Shown here piece by piece: positions 11,995 to 27,289 of a DNA stretch of 64,000 bases; position 1 is the stretch's first letter; each line of letters starts with the position of its first letter. Where the stretch lies: the NCBI GenBank assembly GCA_018292915.2, contig JACVVK020000085.1, positions 1,065,001 through 1,129,000 on the forward strand. The letters are read 5' to 3'. The position numbers and the translations under genes were made by a program. Source of the stretch: Batillaria attramentaria. Its lineage: Eukaryota > Mollusca > Gastropoda > Batillariidae. The notes beneath the pieces were generated by a model, which was not told where the DNA came from, did no database searches, and saw nothing but the letters and a program-made list of their open reading frames with translations.

Positions 11995-12886
11995 GTTTGT
12001 CTGCAAGAACGCAAGAAAAAAAGATGTGTCAACGCCATGTTTTCAAATGCCGAGCAGTACATCAATGGTTATAAAGAGTTTTACTTCTACTAAAGGTTTG
12101 TATTCACACAATGACTGAAATCTGAAATAACAGGAATGCCTGTACCATGCAGTTGCACTGCACTTTTTCATTAGTATCTTTATGCAACGCAACTAATTAT
12201 TAAAAAGTTACCGCAGTTACAACACAACAGCGGCAGGAATAATAAACACACAGCGGGGGAACTTAACTAACAAGATTAATTAAAGGAAACAAATAATTCG
12301 ATTCGACGTTCTTGATGTTGAAAAAACAAAACGCACAAGTAAATTACAACAATCATCCAGTCTTCGCGGAAAAAAAATCTCGCAATTTCCGAAACGCAAC
12401 AGCGCGCCATAAAATCCTCAGCAAGACCATAGATATTTGATAAACAATCAATTTCAATTGTATAAGTCGTAGTAGCCGATCCCATCAGTGCCACAAATAA
12501 GTTCTGTAGCTGATAGGTTAGGCATGCTGGCCTTTCTTCCGTCAAATACTGATGTCAAAACAAGAAACGATGGTAAACAAAATAATTTATGACATAGCCT
12601 TGAGGGAATCTAATGTATTTTCATTCTCAACCTCTTTAATAACCGTGCGTTTCAGACAGTTACACTTTTTCTCGGTCAGATTTTTTCAAGGGATGTATCA
12701 TTCATCAAGTACTAAAAATTCATAACCCTGTTCCTACCACGTGAGTTATTCTATTCCTCTGCGCATTTCAGCAAGGTACGGAAAACTGGAAGCTCAGTAA
12801 ACGCACCGCCTGTTTGCTTTTACGATCACATGGAAACGAATTTAAAGAAAGAAAGAAACTAAATGAAACTTAACAAAGGCGCCGCC

Positions 12887-13169
12887 CAGGGCCCGTATGT
12901 AATAGTCAAGGGTAGGGCTTTTAGCCCTGGGTTAAAGTCTAACCTCGAACGAAACTAGCTCTAGGGTGAAATTTTCTGTTGTTTTTTTGTTTTAAATCAA
13001 GAACCATTCCAGCAAGGTGCCTAAGCTGTTATAGAAGTTTTTTTTTTTTTTTCCCTTCGCTCCCTTTTTTAATTTAATTTTGCTTTGGGGTTTCTTTTGT
13101 CCTAGTCTGGGTTAGGCCCGTAGCAGTGCAGTGGGTTAAATTAACCTCGACTTTTACATACGGGCCCTG
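12887..13169. mobile_element. MITE with GGGCCC inverted termini, copy 1
   Basis: Begins CAGGGCCCGTATGTAA and ends with the reverse complement TTACATACGGGCCCTG. It is 283 bp with no coding capacity. It lies in intron 1 of gene 2. A second copy is at 27380-27674. Confidence 0.8.
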
Positions 13170-13369
13170 TTCCGTAAGTACTTCGGAATCAAAAAGAAAG
13201 TAAGACTGAGGAAACGTGACATCTCATACTACCTCTCAGACAAAGATCATGAAAAGAAATATGCAGTGGGAGGAAAACTCAAAGAACGGGGGAATCCCCG
13301 TGTGCGGTATATAAACATGACGAAGTAAGCCTTACATCGGGACAGGGAACGCGGAACGGGAAAAGGTAC

Positions 13370-13880
13370 ATCATTACATGAAACACGCCACGGGAGAAAA
13401 TACACCATTACAGGGAATACGTCACGGGAAAAGATACATCAGTACACGGAATACGCCACGGGAAAAGATACATCAGTACATGGAATACGCCACGGGGGAA
13501 GATAGATCAGTACATGGAATACGCCACGGGAGAAAATACATCATTACAGGGGATACGTCACGGGAACAGATACATCAGTACATGGAATACGCCACGGGAA
13601 AAGATACATCAGTACATGGAATACGCCACGGGAGAAAATACATCATTACAGGGAATACGCCACGGGAAAAGATACATCAGTACATGGAACACGCAACGAA
13701 AAAAAAAAAATCAGTAGGTGGAACATGCAACGAGAAAGGGTGGATGGAACACACCTTGGGGAAAAAAATAGTGCACGGAAGACGCCACGGGAAAAGATAC
13801 GTCAGCATATGGACCACGACATCAGTACATGGAACACGCCATCTGTACATGGAGAACGCCAGTACGTGGAAGACGCCAAG
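13370..13880 (+). repeat. 34-bp minisatellite in intron 1 of gene 2
   Basis: About 14 head-to-tail units around TACATGGAATACGCCACGGG followed by AAAAGATACATCAG, decaying toward 13880. Because 34 is not a multiple of three, a long frame happens to stay open (13378-13908), but it runs antisense into exon 1 and is not a gene. The array ends about 20 bp from the exon 1 donor. Confidence 0.9.
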
Positions 13881-13902
13881 AGAAAAGAATAAAAGATCTC
13901 AC

Positions 13903-14018
13903 CGTTAGCTTAGTTCCGCTGGTCGTCGAAGAAGTAAGATGAAGAAGAAGAAGAGTTACAAGATGTGTGACTAGAAGCGGGCTGTGGTGTCCGGTGAGTG
14001 CTAACCTTGCTTCCAGTG
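13903..14018 (-). other. Non-coding exon 1 (5' UTR) of gene 2
   Basis: Donor AACG/GTGAGATC, last exon base 13903; the 5' end is estimated from TTTAAA. It shares GTGACTAGAAGCGG (plus-strand reading) with exon 1 of gene 1. Confidence 0.55.
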
Positions 14019-14044
14019 CCGCTACCTGCATGGGGGGGCTCGCC

Positions 14045-14071
14045 TTTAAAGACATGGCCCCTGTTACGTCA
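14045..14071 (-). promoter_or_regulatory. Core promoter of gene 2 (TTTAAA + TGACGTAA)
   Basis: TTTAAA at 14050-14045 and TGACGTAA at 14071-14064 with a 13-nt gap, as in gene 1. Confidence 0.6.
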
Positions 14072-14325
14072 TCTCCAGCTGGATCACGACTTGGCGGGCA
14101 CATGTGGACACGGCTGGCAGGTGCCATGGGTGTGACGGAATGACAGACTATGCGTCACAAAGGGCTACATGTTCGGACTCTCGCACGAACAGAAGCACGA
14201 ACACATCGGCAGACTGACACAGACGCACAGATACGGAGACAGGCACGGATGCACGGGGAAGGGGGGTAACTGTGAGGTTCGGTAGATGTGTTAGCCTGAG
14301 CAAACGTTTGTGTGTTCTGTCATTC

Positions 14326-14365
14326 ACATGCACGCACGCACACGCACGCACGCACACACACAGAG
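14326..14365. repeat. (GCAC)n(AC)n short microsatellite
   Basis: ACGC units followed by CACACACA. A (CAG)n(CAA)n tract follows at about 14492-14538 and a (GGT)n/G run at about 14622-14671. Confidence 0.85.
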
Positions 14366-14679
14366 AAATCGCAGAAATGTGGGCCGACTTCTCTCACAAT
14401 ATTTTGGTGGCGAATGTAGACATCGTGAAGCTTCTCAAGGACAGACTTAACTTGAAGTGCTTCCCAGCTTTGTTTGGGTGACCAACAACACCGACAGCAG
14501 CAGCAGCAGCAACAACAACAACAACAACAACAACAACATGGGATCTGCGCGCACGCCTTTACCCACACCTTTTTACCCAAAGTGCATTTTTCGTGGTTGG
14601 AACGAGAAAAAAAATGAAAGCTGATGGTGATGGTGGTGGTGGTGGTGGTGGAGGGAGTGGGGGGGGGGGGGAAGTGCGA

Positions 14680-15123
14680 GCGAAAAAACACACAAAAAAA
14701 CACGAACCAAAAAAGTTCCATCGCTACCACTTTTTCATTCTTGCCCTTGCTTGACAAAACTGCCTGGCAAATGTTGCATCCGACAGTGTTAATGCTCATG
14801 ATTTATCATAACTTTTGACAGTCAGTGCGACGCTAAGATGGTTTTGTTTCAGCATTATGCCGACATGCAGGATAATAAAACCACAAACGTGTCTGCGCCT
14901 CTGGTGGGAAATGACGTCCGGTCACATCAAGCGGTGCTCGAGAGCTCCCTTCTTCCGCTGAGTTGCTTCAGCGTGGAAACTTCTCGAGCGAACTGGTTCA
15001 CGGGGGGAGGGGGGGGGGTGTCACTAAAGACGGCGGAAAGTTTTTCCGGTGCCATTCACATATGACACACGGACAGCAGTCGTTTGGTCGTTTTCGCATC
15101 AAGGACCCACCGTCTGGAAAACT
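14680..15123. other. No gene recognised
   Basis: Unique-looking sequence with one G run at about 15001-15018. Confidence 0.4.
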
Positions 15124-15438
<315 letters not shown>

Positions 15439-15544
15439 TGCATTGGTTTTCTTTAGTTCCTGGTTTTACTTCTTTTATTACTGGTCGGCGTTTATTATGC
15501 TCTAGAAGTGTACAGTGTCAGTACGACGTTATTTGGTTGCGGAC

Positions 15545-15596
<52 letters not shown>

Positions 15597-15690
15597 ACTT
15601 TATTTATCAACGGTAAAAGTTTTGACAGAAATTCGCCAGTTTGCAAACTTGCCGTTGCTAATACTACGGAGACTATCTACTAAAAAACAA
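15545..15690 (+). repeat. (GAT)n microsatellite leading into a dispersed repeat, copy 1
   Basis: GAT units followed by AACTTTATTTATCAACGG and CAAACTTGCCGTTGCTAATA. The same junction recurs at 58459-58580, so the microsatellite is part of the repeated unit. Confidence 0.85.
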
Positions 15691-16150
15691 AAGAAAAGTA
15701 ATGTTAAAAAAAAATAAAAAATGGACTGGACTGAAGACCAGTTAGACGGCTCTGATTGGTGGTTATTTTATTTTATTTAATTTAGAAGGCTCGTCGAGTC
15801 CCAGTCTGTTCACGAAGGCTCAAAGAAAGCTGCATTTTTCTACTATTAGAAGTCACGAAGTCGCTGGTCAAATGGTCAAATGAAACAACCTTCTATCTGG
15901 CAAACAACATTAGAGCTTTCAAAGCGGCAGTTGTCCATCTCAGCGGGGTTAGGAACACAGAGGCTTTCAGCGACGCTTTTCTTTCTACACAGGCAACCCG
16001 AAATCCAAGGTGTGTTTCCGGTGCTGCTCACACCTGAAAATGGAAACACTCGGTGCTACTGTTGACTGTGTGTGTGTGTGTGTGAAAGAATTGGGCCGTG
16101 TAAGAATGAGAAAAGAAATTGAAACTCTGCTACCATGTAAAGACAGGTGC

Positions 16151-16545
16151 CAGGGCCGGATCCAGGGGGGGGTTCCACAGGTTCTGGAACCCCCCCCCCC
16201 CCCCCCCCCCCCCCCCTGCAAATGACATGTACCTGTAGATGGACGTTTTTTTTTTTGTTTTTTTTTTTAATCCATGTCAGCCGGGACCCAAATTTATTCA
16301 TGGTCAAATCCGATGAGAAAAGTGGTACCCCCCCCCCCCCCCCCCCGCCCTTCCGCCCTCGGAGCGCACCCATCCGATGCCGATAACAGAAAAGATTACA
16401 ATCTTGTCTACAAACCTTGATAAACAGCTTAGACATAGGCTTTCAAGCTGTCCTGATGCCCCCTGCACCCCCATTGGGGGAGACCCCCAAACCCCCCCAA
16501 AAAATTTTGGAACCCCCCCCTTCTATACCCCTTGATCCGGCCCTG
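16151..16545. mobile_element. Non-autonomous element with CAGGGCCGGATC inverted termini
   Basis: Starts CAGGGCCGGATCCAGGGG and ends with the inverse CCCCTTGATCCGGCCCTG. It encloses poly(C) runs at about 16190-16216 and 16329-16346. About 395 bp, no ORF. The terminus style resembles hAT-type MITEs, but I find no clean 8-bp target duplication. Confidence 0.6.
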
Positions 16546-16599
16546 GGTGCAGGTGTAAGGACACAAACTGACCGTGGGGTGCAGTGCTAATTTGGGGAA

Positions 16600-16668
16600 C
16601 CCTCTTCGGCGAGTGTGCTAGTTTGAAAGGACTTTTGTTGTCACGAAAAAGCGTTTTTTCTTATTTGT

Positions 16669-16699
<31 letters not shown>

Positions 16700-17045
16700 G
16701 TGGTATTTTGTAGGCCAAGGTGCATGCCAGGGGGCCGCAACAAGAGGCAAGCTGCCAGCGAAGCTGCGATTTTTTTTTTTTTTTTTTGCGCTGGAGAGCG
16801 GCAGAAGCGGCGCAAGCTGATTTGGATGAAGCGGCTGTCTGGCCTAAACAGTAAGTAGACTAGCATGGCTCCAGTGAGGCCTGAGCGGAAAGGAAACATT
16901 CAATTTTTTAAAACACATGTCAGATGCTTGCCCTTGAATGGTCTGTGCATGGTAATTTTCGTTTCTAGATTGAACCATTTTTAGGGGTGACTATGATGCC
17001 TTAGGCTAACAGGGAATATATAGGCATTTTAAGACCTCGTGCATG
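16600..17045. repeat. Segmental duplication, copy 1
   Basis: Shares GCGAGTGTGCTAGTT, TTTTGTTGTCACGA, ATGCCAGGGGG, AGGCAAGCTGCCAG and GTAGACTAGCATG with 18795-19150. An exon-like piece (about 16713-16851) has AG before it and GTAAGTAG after it, but it contains a poly(T) run and the other copy has a stop, so I do not call it coding. Confidence 0.75.
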
Positions 17046-17655
17046 CTGGAGAGAAATCGGCGTCAAAACGTTTGCATCGTAGTACTCTCCGCCATTTTGG
17101 CTGACCCCCGAGGACATGGAAGGATCCCGAACATGCTTCACCTGTGCACAAAGGTCAAACATGTCCCTTGCATAATGGGCAGCCATGGTTTTCAAGCCGT
17201 TCATCATTCTCTGTCGCTTTACTGTAGTCTGGCTGGGTCGTTGGGGGGGGGGGGGGACAACAATTAGCCGCGTTCTAAGAGAATACTTTTGACGGATCGC
17301 CGTGAAAAGAGTATTCATCTGCGTTCTAACAAAATAATGAAGACCTTTCACTTTTAAATTTAAATTTTAAATCTGTATTGTGACAGACCACTCCTCCTGT
17401 CTTTTCACCGCTTTTCTTTTTCTTTTATTTTCTTTTTGTGGTGTGTGTGTGGGGGGGGGGGAGGGGGGCGATCTCGAAGGGGGGGGGGGAGGTCAGTGAT
17501 GGTGAGGTGGTTGGACCCCAGTTTTTTTCCGATGACCCTTTCCAGGACACCAACACACTTTGTTCCCACCCATTACTTGCCGATAAAATGACACTATTTA
17601 CTGAATGACGCATCTTGAGTTTGCATTCATATTTTCTGAGCAGCAAAGTCAATTA
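17046..17655. other. No gene recognised
   Basis: Unique-looking sequence with G runs at about 17239-17255 and 17441-17490. Confidence 0.4.
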
Positions 17656-17678
17656 CGGCACCGGCAGCAAATGCCCCG

Positions 17679-17724
<46 letters not shown>

Positions 17725-17766
17725 GCACCGGCAGCAAATGCCCCGAAGAACTCTCTCTCTCTCTCT
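17656..17766 (+). repeat. Tandem duplication with (CT)n
   Basis: GGCACCGGCAGCAAATGCCC plus CGAAGAACTCTCTCT occurs twice (from 17657 and 17723), each copy running into a CT array. Confidence 0.9.
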
Positions 17767-18463
17767 GTGTTCGATCATTTGGCTTTTTTGTTTATTTGTT
17801 TGTTATTTAAAACGGCAAGTTTGAAAACTGGTTGCAAGACCAAAACTTCCACCATTTTCAAATAAAGTTATTTCAATTTCTATTTCTCTCTCTCTTCCCC
17901 CCTCTGTATACGTGCGTGCATATTTGTATTTACTTAAAACTTCATCTGTGGGTTAGCTGCACTTTAAAGAAAGATAACAAAGCATCACACCAGGAGAATA
18001 TACGCATACTGCTATTCCGTCTTGCAAGACTTCGTCACGATACCGGCCTAACATGAGCAACTTCCATGGAGGAAGGTCACAACGTCTTCATACCACTTGG
18101 GACAAATTCATCATACTGACATTATTGTTTATCGCTGTTGTATTTCTGGCGATTCGTACCACACTTTCAGATACCTTTTCATTCATAACACATTATTCAA
18201 AATGCACTTTCCGTTTATAGTGAGGCTGTAGTCTGATTTATATACCCCTGATCCTCAGTGACGGATTCGGAAGGAAATTCTGCCCAAGGAGACAGGAGCT
18301 TTTGCACGATATTTTGTATGTGTGTGTGTAGAAGCCAGGGGCAGCCCGTGTATGATGTTGCACATTATGTGTTTGTAGTTAAATGTATGCGTGGAGGCAG
18401 GTTGTGAGTGTTTCTGGGTGAGTGAGTGTGTTTATTGTAAGGCGTTCAGAGCTCCCGCGAGGG
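17767..18463. other. No gene recognised
   Basis: Unique-looking sequence. A retroelement-like 3' part (TTGTAAGGCGTTCAGAGCTC) near 18435 is interrupted by the next SINE. Confidence 0.4.
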
Positions 18464-18510
18464 GGATGTGGTGGAAAAGGACGTTAAACCCCCAAACACC
18501 CACCCACCCC
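18464..18510 (+). mobile_element. SINE family 1, 3' end only
   Basis: Only TGTGGTGGAAAAGGACGTTA and the CCCAAACACCCACCC tail remain. A short direct repeat CCCGCGAG on both sides suggests insertion of a heavily 5'-truncated copy. Confidence 0.7.
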
Positions 18511-18658
18511 GCGAGAGGGAGGGCGTCCCTTAAATACCATTATTATTATTATATTGCGTCCAGAAATCACCATGGTTTGGTCGTGTTCGTATCCTGCAGG
18601 AAGAACTAGAATCTTACTGATTTGCTCCGTATAAGGCTTCACTTGAAGTTTATAAATG

Positions 18659-18660
<2 letters not shown>

Positions 18661-18733
<73 letters not shown>
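18661..18733. repeat. (AC)n microsatellite
   Basis: About 36 uninterrupted AC units. Confidence 0.97.
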
Positions 18734-18736
<3 letters not shown>

Positions 18737-18794
18737 GCGTAACAACACAAACAAAGCGTTGGGTCAAGTTTGGTGTTTATTTGAAGGATCCTGT

Positions 18795-19150
18795 GTGGCG
18801 AGTGTGCTAGTTCGCAGTGATTTTGTTGTCACGAGAAAGCGCTTGATTTTCGTAATTATTTGTATTTCGTAGGGCAAGGTGTATGCCAGGGGGTAACAGG
18901 AGGCAAGCTGCCAGTGCAGCTGGGACGTTTTGCGCACAAGACAGGCAGAGTGGATTTGACTGAAGCGGCTTTCAGGCCTAAACTCAAAGTAGACTAGCAT
19001 GAATCCAGTGAGCAATAAACTCCTGTCAGGTTAGTGCCCTTCAGTGGTCTGTGCATGGTAAGTTTTGTTTCTAGAATGAAGCGTGTTTAGGGGTGACTAT
19101 GATGCCTGAGGCTAAGAAAGAATATATAGGCATTTTGGGGCCTCATGAAT
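18795..19150. repeat. Segmental duplication, copy 2
   Basis: Direct partner of 16600-17045, about 2.2 kb away, with the same order of shared blocks, including GGGGTGACTATGATGCC and AATATATAGGCATTTT at the end. Confidence 0.75.
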
Positions 19151-19168
19151 ATGTATCCTTTGACCCCC

Positions 19169-19279
<111 letters not shown>

Positions 19280-20940
19280 GCAAGCACACTTATATACTCC
19301 TAGCTTTACGATTTTACGGAGAGGGCCTCTGAACAGTATGAAAGTGCCTTCACAAATGAATATTTCATTTCAGTCTGAAAGCTGCGCTCGGAGAAAAAAA
19401 AGGCAACGCGGTTTGGCAGGCCCAAACGTACCACTCAAACGGGCTTATGCTACCAATAGTTTTGCTCACAGATCGTTCTGAGTTGTTTTCATGGTATCTG
19501 TCATTACACAGACACCTGCGCAATGACAGTGTGGTGCTGGCACTGAGCCGTCAGAAGCGTACTCGATGTCGCCACGACCACACTGAGCGCTCCAGTAGTG
19601 TAACAACAGTCGTAGAAGTTCGCTCGCGCAAAGTGTAAACAACATTGTAGCGCAGTAAAGAGCTGCATAAGAGTTTCGTATATCTTGCGCATGCGTGCGG
19701 CTGACAAAAAATAAAAAATAAAAAATGTCTGACTGAACCATATTACGCAGCTTGATTTAATAGCAGGAGGTCCCACACTAACTCGTGCACCCAGCTAGTG
19801 ATAAATCTTGGCTAGAGGTACGACCTCGACCGCATAGCCATGTGACTAGGGTTAGTTCCACACAGGCTTTGCCCACTGGAACGACCCGGCGCAAGCTGAT
19901 TTGCATATGATTTAACTCTGTCCGGACGCATGTGCGGCCCTGAAGCGCACATCGGTTTCAGACGAACAGCCGCATAATTATGCGGATCGTGATTATTTTG
20001 TACAACATGACTAACAACAAAGATATTTAAGCTTGAAATTTGAAATTTCAGTAATAGATGCATAAATATGTAAGTCAACTACCCTGAAAATTTCAAGTCT
20101 GTGTCTTGTTTTGTTATGTTGGTTTTTTTTAATGATTTTTTTTTCAGAAGCTCAGAAACCGGCCCTTATACATGAGATGGGTATGGAAAATTCGGCCCGT
20201 CTTGAATAAGTTAAAGCAAGGAAAATCTACTAGGTTTCGTCGTCTGGAAAATGGGCTTAAGTGCTTGTCAAACACTTGGCACATTAAGCCCTTTTCCTAA
20301 GATAACGGCAGATGTGTTACGTTAGATCTGCAATTTATTTTGCCACACGTTAAATGTTTTCTTCAACTTAACTTAACATCTATATCCATAGTTTAGGCAG
20401 ATACGCGCAAAGAACACATGGCACCCAGCGTGCACGTAAGATTTTTATCTGTTTGTTATGTCAGAGCTATTAATGTCATTGTGAGGTGTGTGTGTGTGTG
20501 TGGGGGGGGGGGGGTGAGGGAAGGAGTGGGGATGAGGGAGGGGGGATGAGGGGTGGGGTGGGGCAGAACATGCAGCTGTTGTCTCAGCGCTGGACAAGGT
20601 TGTGAGTTATGACAAGCTGAAAATGGGAGTTGAGTGGTGGTGGTGGGGAAGGGAGGGGGGGTGGGGGGCGGCGGGGTTCCAGGACATGCAGCTGAGTTGT
20701 GTGCGCGCTGGACTAGGCTGGGGTGTAAGTTATGGCCGGATGAGAATGTGAGTGACCTTTTTAAAATTCAGTTGCCCTTCAAAACAGCTTCACGGTTGAA
20801 AACAGGTTCAAGTGGAAGGTGCCGCTTCAAGTGTATTTCCTGCAGGAGGAAATATAAAACAACAAAACAAATGAAACATACGCACACAATATAACCTGTG
20901 GCAGAATACGTACACGCACAGTTAATACTGCGCAGTAAGT
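19280..20940. other. No gene recognised
   Basis: Mostly unique-looking sequence. A short (GT)n and G-rich tract at about 20486-20560 and a second G-rich tract at about 20636-20675 are the only repeats I see. Confidence 0.4.
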
Positions 20941-20945
20941 ACAAT

Positions 20946-22995
<2,050 letters not shown>

Positions 22996-23116
22996 AAATA
23001 TGTACGTCAACAGGGTATTTACCACCCACACACTTACGTGGTTTTCCTTGTTTAGTTTTGTAAATGTAGTTTTTTTGTTTTGTTTTGTTTTGTTTTCATT
23101 CTAAGGGCGTTTAGTT

Positions 23117-23290
23117 GGGTTGTGGGTGTTTGGGAGTTTAACGTCCTTTTCCAGTGTGTATGGGTGATGACAAAGATCGGGTAACGAGAAAAAGGCCAGC
23201 ACAAATAATTGGCCCCAGAAGGCTGTGCGTGTGCGTGCGTGTGAGAAAAAGGCCAGCACAAATAACTGGCTCCAGAAGGCTGTGCGTGTG
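23117..23290 (-). mobile_element. SINE family 1, head replaced by microsatellite
   Basis: Minus-strand 3' half is present (GGGTGTTTGGGAGTTTAACG on the plus strand). The GAAAAAGGCCAGCACAAATA block is duplicated at about 23190 and 23243, and the tRNA-like head is missing. Confidence 0.75.
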
Positions 23291-23292
23291 CG

Positions 23293-23525
<233 letters not shown>

Positions 23526-24929
23526 CCACTACCACCACCACTACTCATCACCATCATTATCATTTTGGTCATCTTCGTCGTAAGAAAGACACAAAGCCAA
23601 ACGGAAATGTTCCATCCCATGCTTTTTATATTCACTGTCTACTGAAAACAGATACACAGGAAAGATAGTAATAATGCACGAGCCAGAAACAGACATACCT
23701 GAAAATCAAAGGATATAATTTTATAAGCAGTATAAAGAAAGAGAGACAGAAACTCGCGGGGTGTCTGAACAAATCCTGAACAAAACAGCGGCAGGCCAGG
23801 GAGCTTACGTAGGCGCAGCGGGTAACTGGAAATCGCCCTATTGGGAGGTACTTTATTAACGACATAACGAACGGATTACTGAGCAGAGCAGACTCCAGAG
23901 TTATGTCCCTTCCCACATAAACGTATAGTCCACCCTTACTTTTGAGCAATTGTCGTCAAAACGTTTGAATGGAAGAAACTAACCACCAGACTAACCCCCA
24001 TGCCAAAAGACAAAGCGGGTTAACTACGGAGAACGTTTTACTTCCCCTTCAACAGCCAAGACTCCAACGTTGGCATTTCATCACATCACGGTCATGACGA
24101 CGTTGGTGACAAATGGTGACACCTGGATTGTCTTTCTTTGCGTGGTAATCATTGTTGTCTAATCCGTCTTCTGAGTCAGCCCATGTTTTTTTTTTTTACT
24201 TCTGGAATGATTCCTTCTTCAACAGCTCTCTGTTTTAAAAGAATGCGGATGCTGTGTCTGGTTTTAAAAAAACGTGAGCTACACTATACGGACGTTTAGT
24301 CCACTGCCACTGTGGCAAGGTGAGGAAGATCACAAAATGATGTAGCTCTATGGGTACCAACGTAAGACGCGTCATTGGTGCTCATCTAGCGCTGTGATCG
24401 TTTATAGCGGTTTTGTAGGAGACGTTGGGGTAACAGAGAGAGAGAGAGAGAGAGAGAGAGGACCGACAAGAGGAGAAGGGAAGATAAAGCGCACAAGCAT
24501 AAAATAACAAAACAGACATTAAAAAAAATCGAAAAGTGGAAACTCGCGCCACAGCACTCCAAAGGGAGACTTCTCGGATCTACATAGAAAGGGTCTTGTG
24601 TATTCATACTGCTAAATTTTTGGCTCCAGGTATACTAACGATACTATTACTGAAGACTTTTAAGGCGTTTATAAATCAATTACTCACGTTCCAAGAGCCC
24701 TACATGACCAGAGCTAGGATAGGCCAGATTTTCACCTCGAATCAAAGCCTTATGATTACGAACTGTGGCATCAGAAGGCAAAAAGACAGAAAAGATAAGA
24801 AATGCAGATCGGGAAAAAAGTAAAAAGAGTGATACACTGGATGCAATGTGTCACACACACGCACACAAAACCGAAAGCGTGAAAAGAAACGTTTTGAACA
24901 CCATGAAGGGGAGATGGAAGCAGTTTTTT
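23526..24929. other. 3' flank of gene 3, no gene recognised
   Basis: A short (ACC)n tract, a (GA)n tract at about 24436-24461, and unique-looking sequence. Confidence 0.4.
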
Positions 24930-24935
24930 TTTATT
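24930..24935 (-). terminator. Candidate poly(A) signal, gene 3
   Basis: AATAAA on the minus strand, about 88 nt past the gene 3 stop. Confidence 0.5.
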
Positions 24936-25022
24936 TGACAGCGCAGTAGGGAGTAATACCAATAGTGTTTGTTATCAGTCCATTGACCGGCTGTCCAATC
25001 ACAGACGGTGTTCTTGAAATCC

Positions 25023-25653
<631 letters not shown>

Positions 25654-25797
25654 CTTGAGCTCCTGAAAATAAGAATACGTATGTGCTGGAATCCGACAAA
25701 AAGGGGGACAAAGTCGCCTAGACACTTGTGAAAAATAAAAACCCTGAATAAACAACAACCAAAATACAAAAAAACTAAAAAAGAGAAAAAGAATGAA

Positions 25798-25850
25798 GAA
25801 AGAAAGAAAGAAAGAAAAAAAAAAAAAAGAAAGAAAGAAAGAAAGAAAAC
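25798..25850. repeat. (GAAA)n tract
   Basis: GAAA units interrupted by a pure A run, in intron 1 of gene 3. Confidence 0.9.
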
Positions 25851-25874
25851 TAAAAGTGGACAAAAAAGGGTGTA

Positions 25875-26440
25875 TATGGTACTTGTACAATCAAGGTCCC
25901 AACCAGCTTGTGTTACAAAATGGAATCAACACTTTGTTGACTTGCCTGACTGGAAACCCATTTTTCCGTAAACCTTTTTACACAACTCCTGATTCCCAAT
26001 TCAGATGGTTCCAGATTAGAATAGTTCACCGCTTACTGCCTACTTAAAGATTTCTTAATTTGCGAAAGCTGACGGAGTCAGCAGAATGTACTTTTTGCCA
26101 GCATGAAGAGGAAACCATTACCCACCTGTTATAGGATTGTCATTATGTACAAAGCTTTTGGGCAAAGTTCCCTAACTGGCTTAAAGATAACTGTCCTAAC
26201 TGTTCAGCATTGACGTTATCCAAGACTCTAGTTGTTTCTGGTATTGCAAAAAAAAGGTAATACCGACTCAGTTCTTGAGCTGTTAATATTAGTAGCCAAA
26301 TTCTTTGTCTACAAGTGTAGACTAAAAGAGTCCCGGCCGGATTTTACAAATTTTACAACGTTAGTCAGTCATTGGTTTACTACAGAAAGATATAGATATG
26401 GTGTTGCTGGGCAATATACAAAATTTTGCAGAATATAGCT
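25875..26440 (+). pseudogene. Non-LTR retrotransposon C-terminal fragment (zf-RVT type), antisense in intron 1 of gene 3
   Basis: Plus-strand reading gives FQIRIVHRLLPT, a stop, then RFLNLRKLTESAECTFC, QHEEETITHLL, a stop, DCHYVQSFWAKFPNWL. The CxxC..HLL.DC..FW pattern is the zinc-binding region after the reverse transcriptase of L1/CR1-type elements. In-frame stops and a frameshift make it a relic. Confidence 0.75.
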
Positions 26441-26882
26441 TCCATATGAAGATTTACTCCGGTGAAACCTCATCTTGTCTGTGCCTGGTGCATGTCACTT
26501 TAAGGCACTGAATCGTTTAAAAAAAATTTTAGTTGTAGTTGTAAGCCAGTAAAGCTGTGTGTATGTGTGAGGGTATGAACGAGTGTGATATAGATATAAT
26601 TATGTATATGTGTGAGTGTGCTACGCCAGGTGTCATTTTTTTGTTTGTGTGTATAATGTGTGAAATGTCAAAAACAAGAAAAACAACATAGCTTCTTTGA
26701 AAGTTGCAGGACTGGATGTAGTTTATAAACATCTTAAAAACGTGCATATTACACCACGTCACACTTCATTATCCATTTTCTCTAACTGGCCTCTTTGCAA
26801 CAGCAAGTTTTCAACAAACCTGTCAGGTCTACATCAAGCTACAGAAATCATATATGTACCCAAAGAAGTTTTCTGCACATTT

Positions 26883-27048
26883 GACGGGGAGTAGGGGAGG
26901 CCGAATGGTAGAGCGTTGGTCGTGAGCTTGTATCCTGGCTGGGGCCAAATATTTGTGCTGGTTTTTTCATCCTTGCTCCGTCTTTGATATCACCGTATTT
27001 GGCGGAAAAGGACGTTAAACCCCCAAACACCCACCCACGCATCCACCC
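26883..27048 (+). mobile_element. SINE family 1 with 12-bp target duplication
   Basis: Flanked by TTCTGCACATTT at 26871-26882 and 27049-27060. A stretch between the A-box and B-box-like parts is deleted. Confidence 0.85.
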
Positions 27049-27289
27049 TTCTGCACATTTAACTGATATCAATAACTCTGTTTGCCCAAATCATCTCTTG
27101 TCCCCCTATTGTGAGATCCCATTAAATATACCTGTGCATTCAACAAATACATTGTCGACCCGATGAAAAAACGTGGACTGAGCGCCACGGTAGAGATCCG
27201 ACAACAGGCAAGACTGAGTAAAAGCAAAGCTGTACCAAACCTTTAAGACATCCCTTTGTTTTGTATTATCATTATTAAACCTGTAGCAA

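Noticed and set aside
13370..13880. CRISPR-like array
   Set aside because: The 34-bp units are contiguous with no unique spacers, and the DNA is animal.
13378..13908. 176-codon plus-strand frame with repeated GIRHGKRYIS-like units
   Set aside because: The 34-bp minisatellite simply lacks stops in three phases. The frame ends antisense in exon 1 of gene 2.
16713..16858. Exon-like segment with AG and GTAAGT borders in the segmental duplication
   Set aside because: Interrupted by a poly(T) run, and the duplicate at 18875-18990 has a stop and no matching donor.
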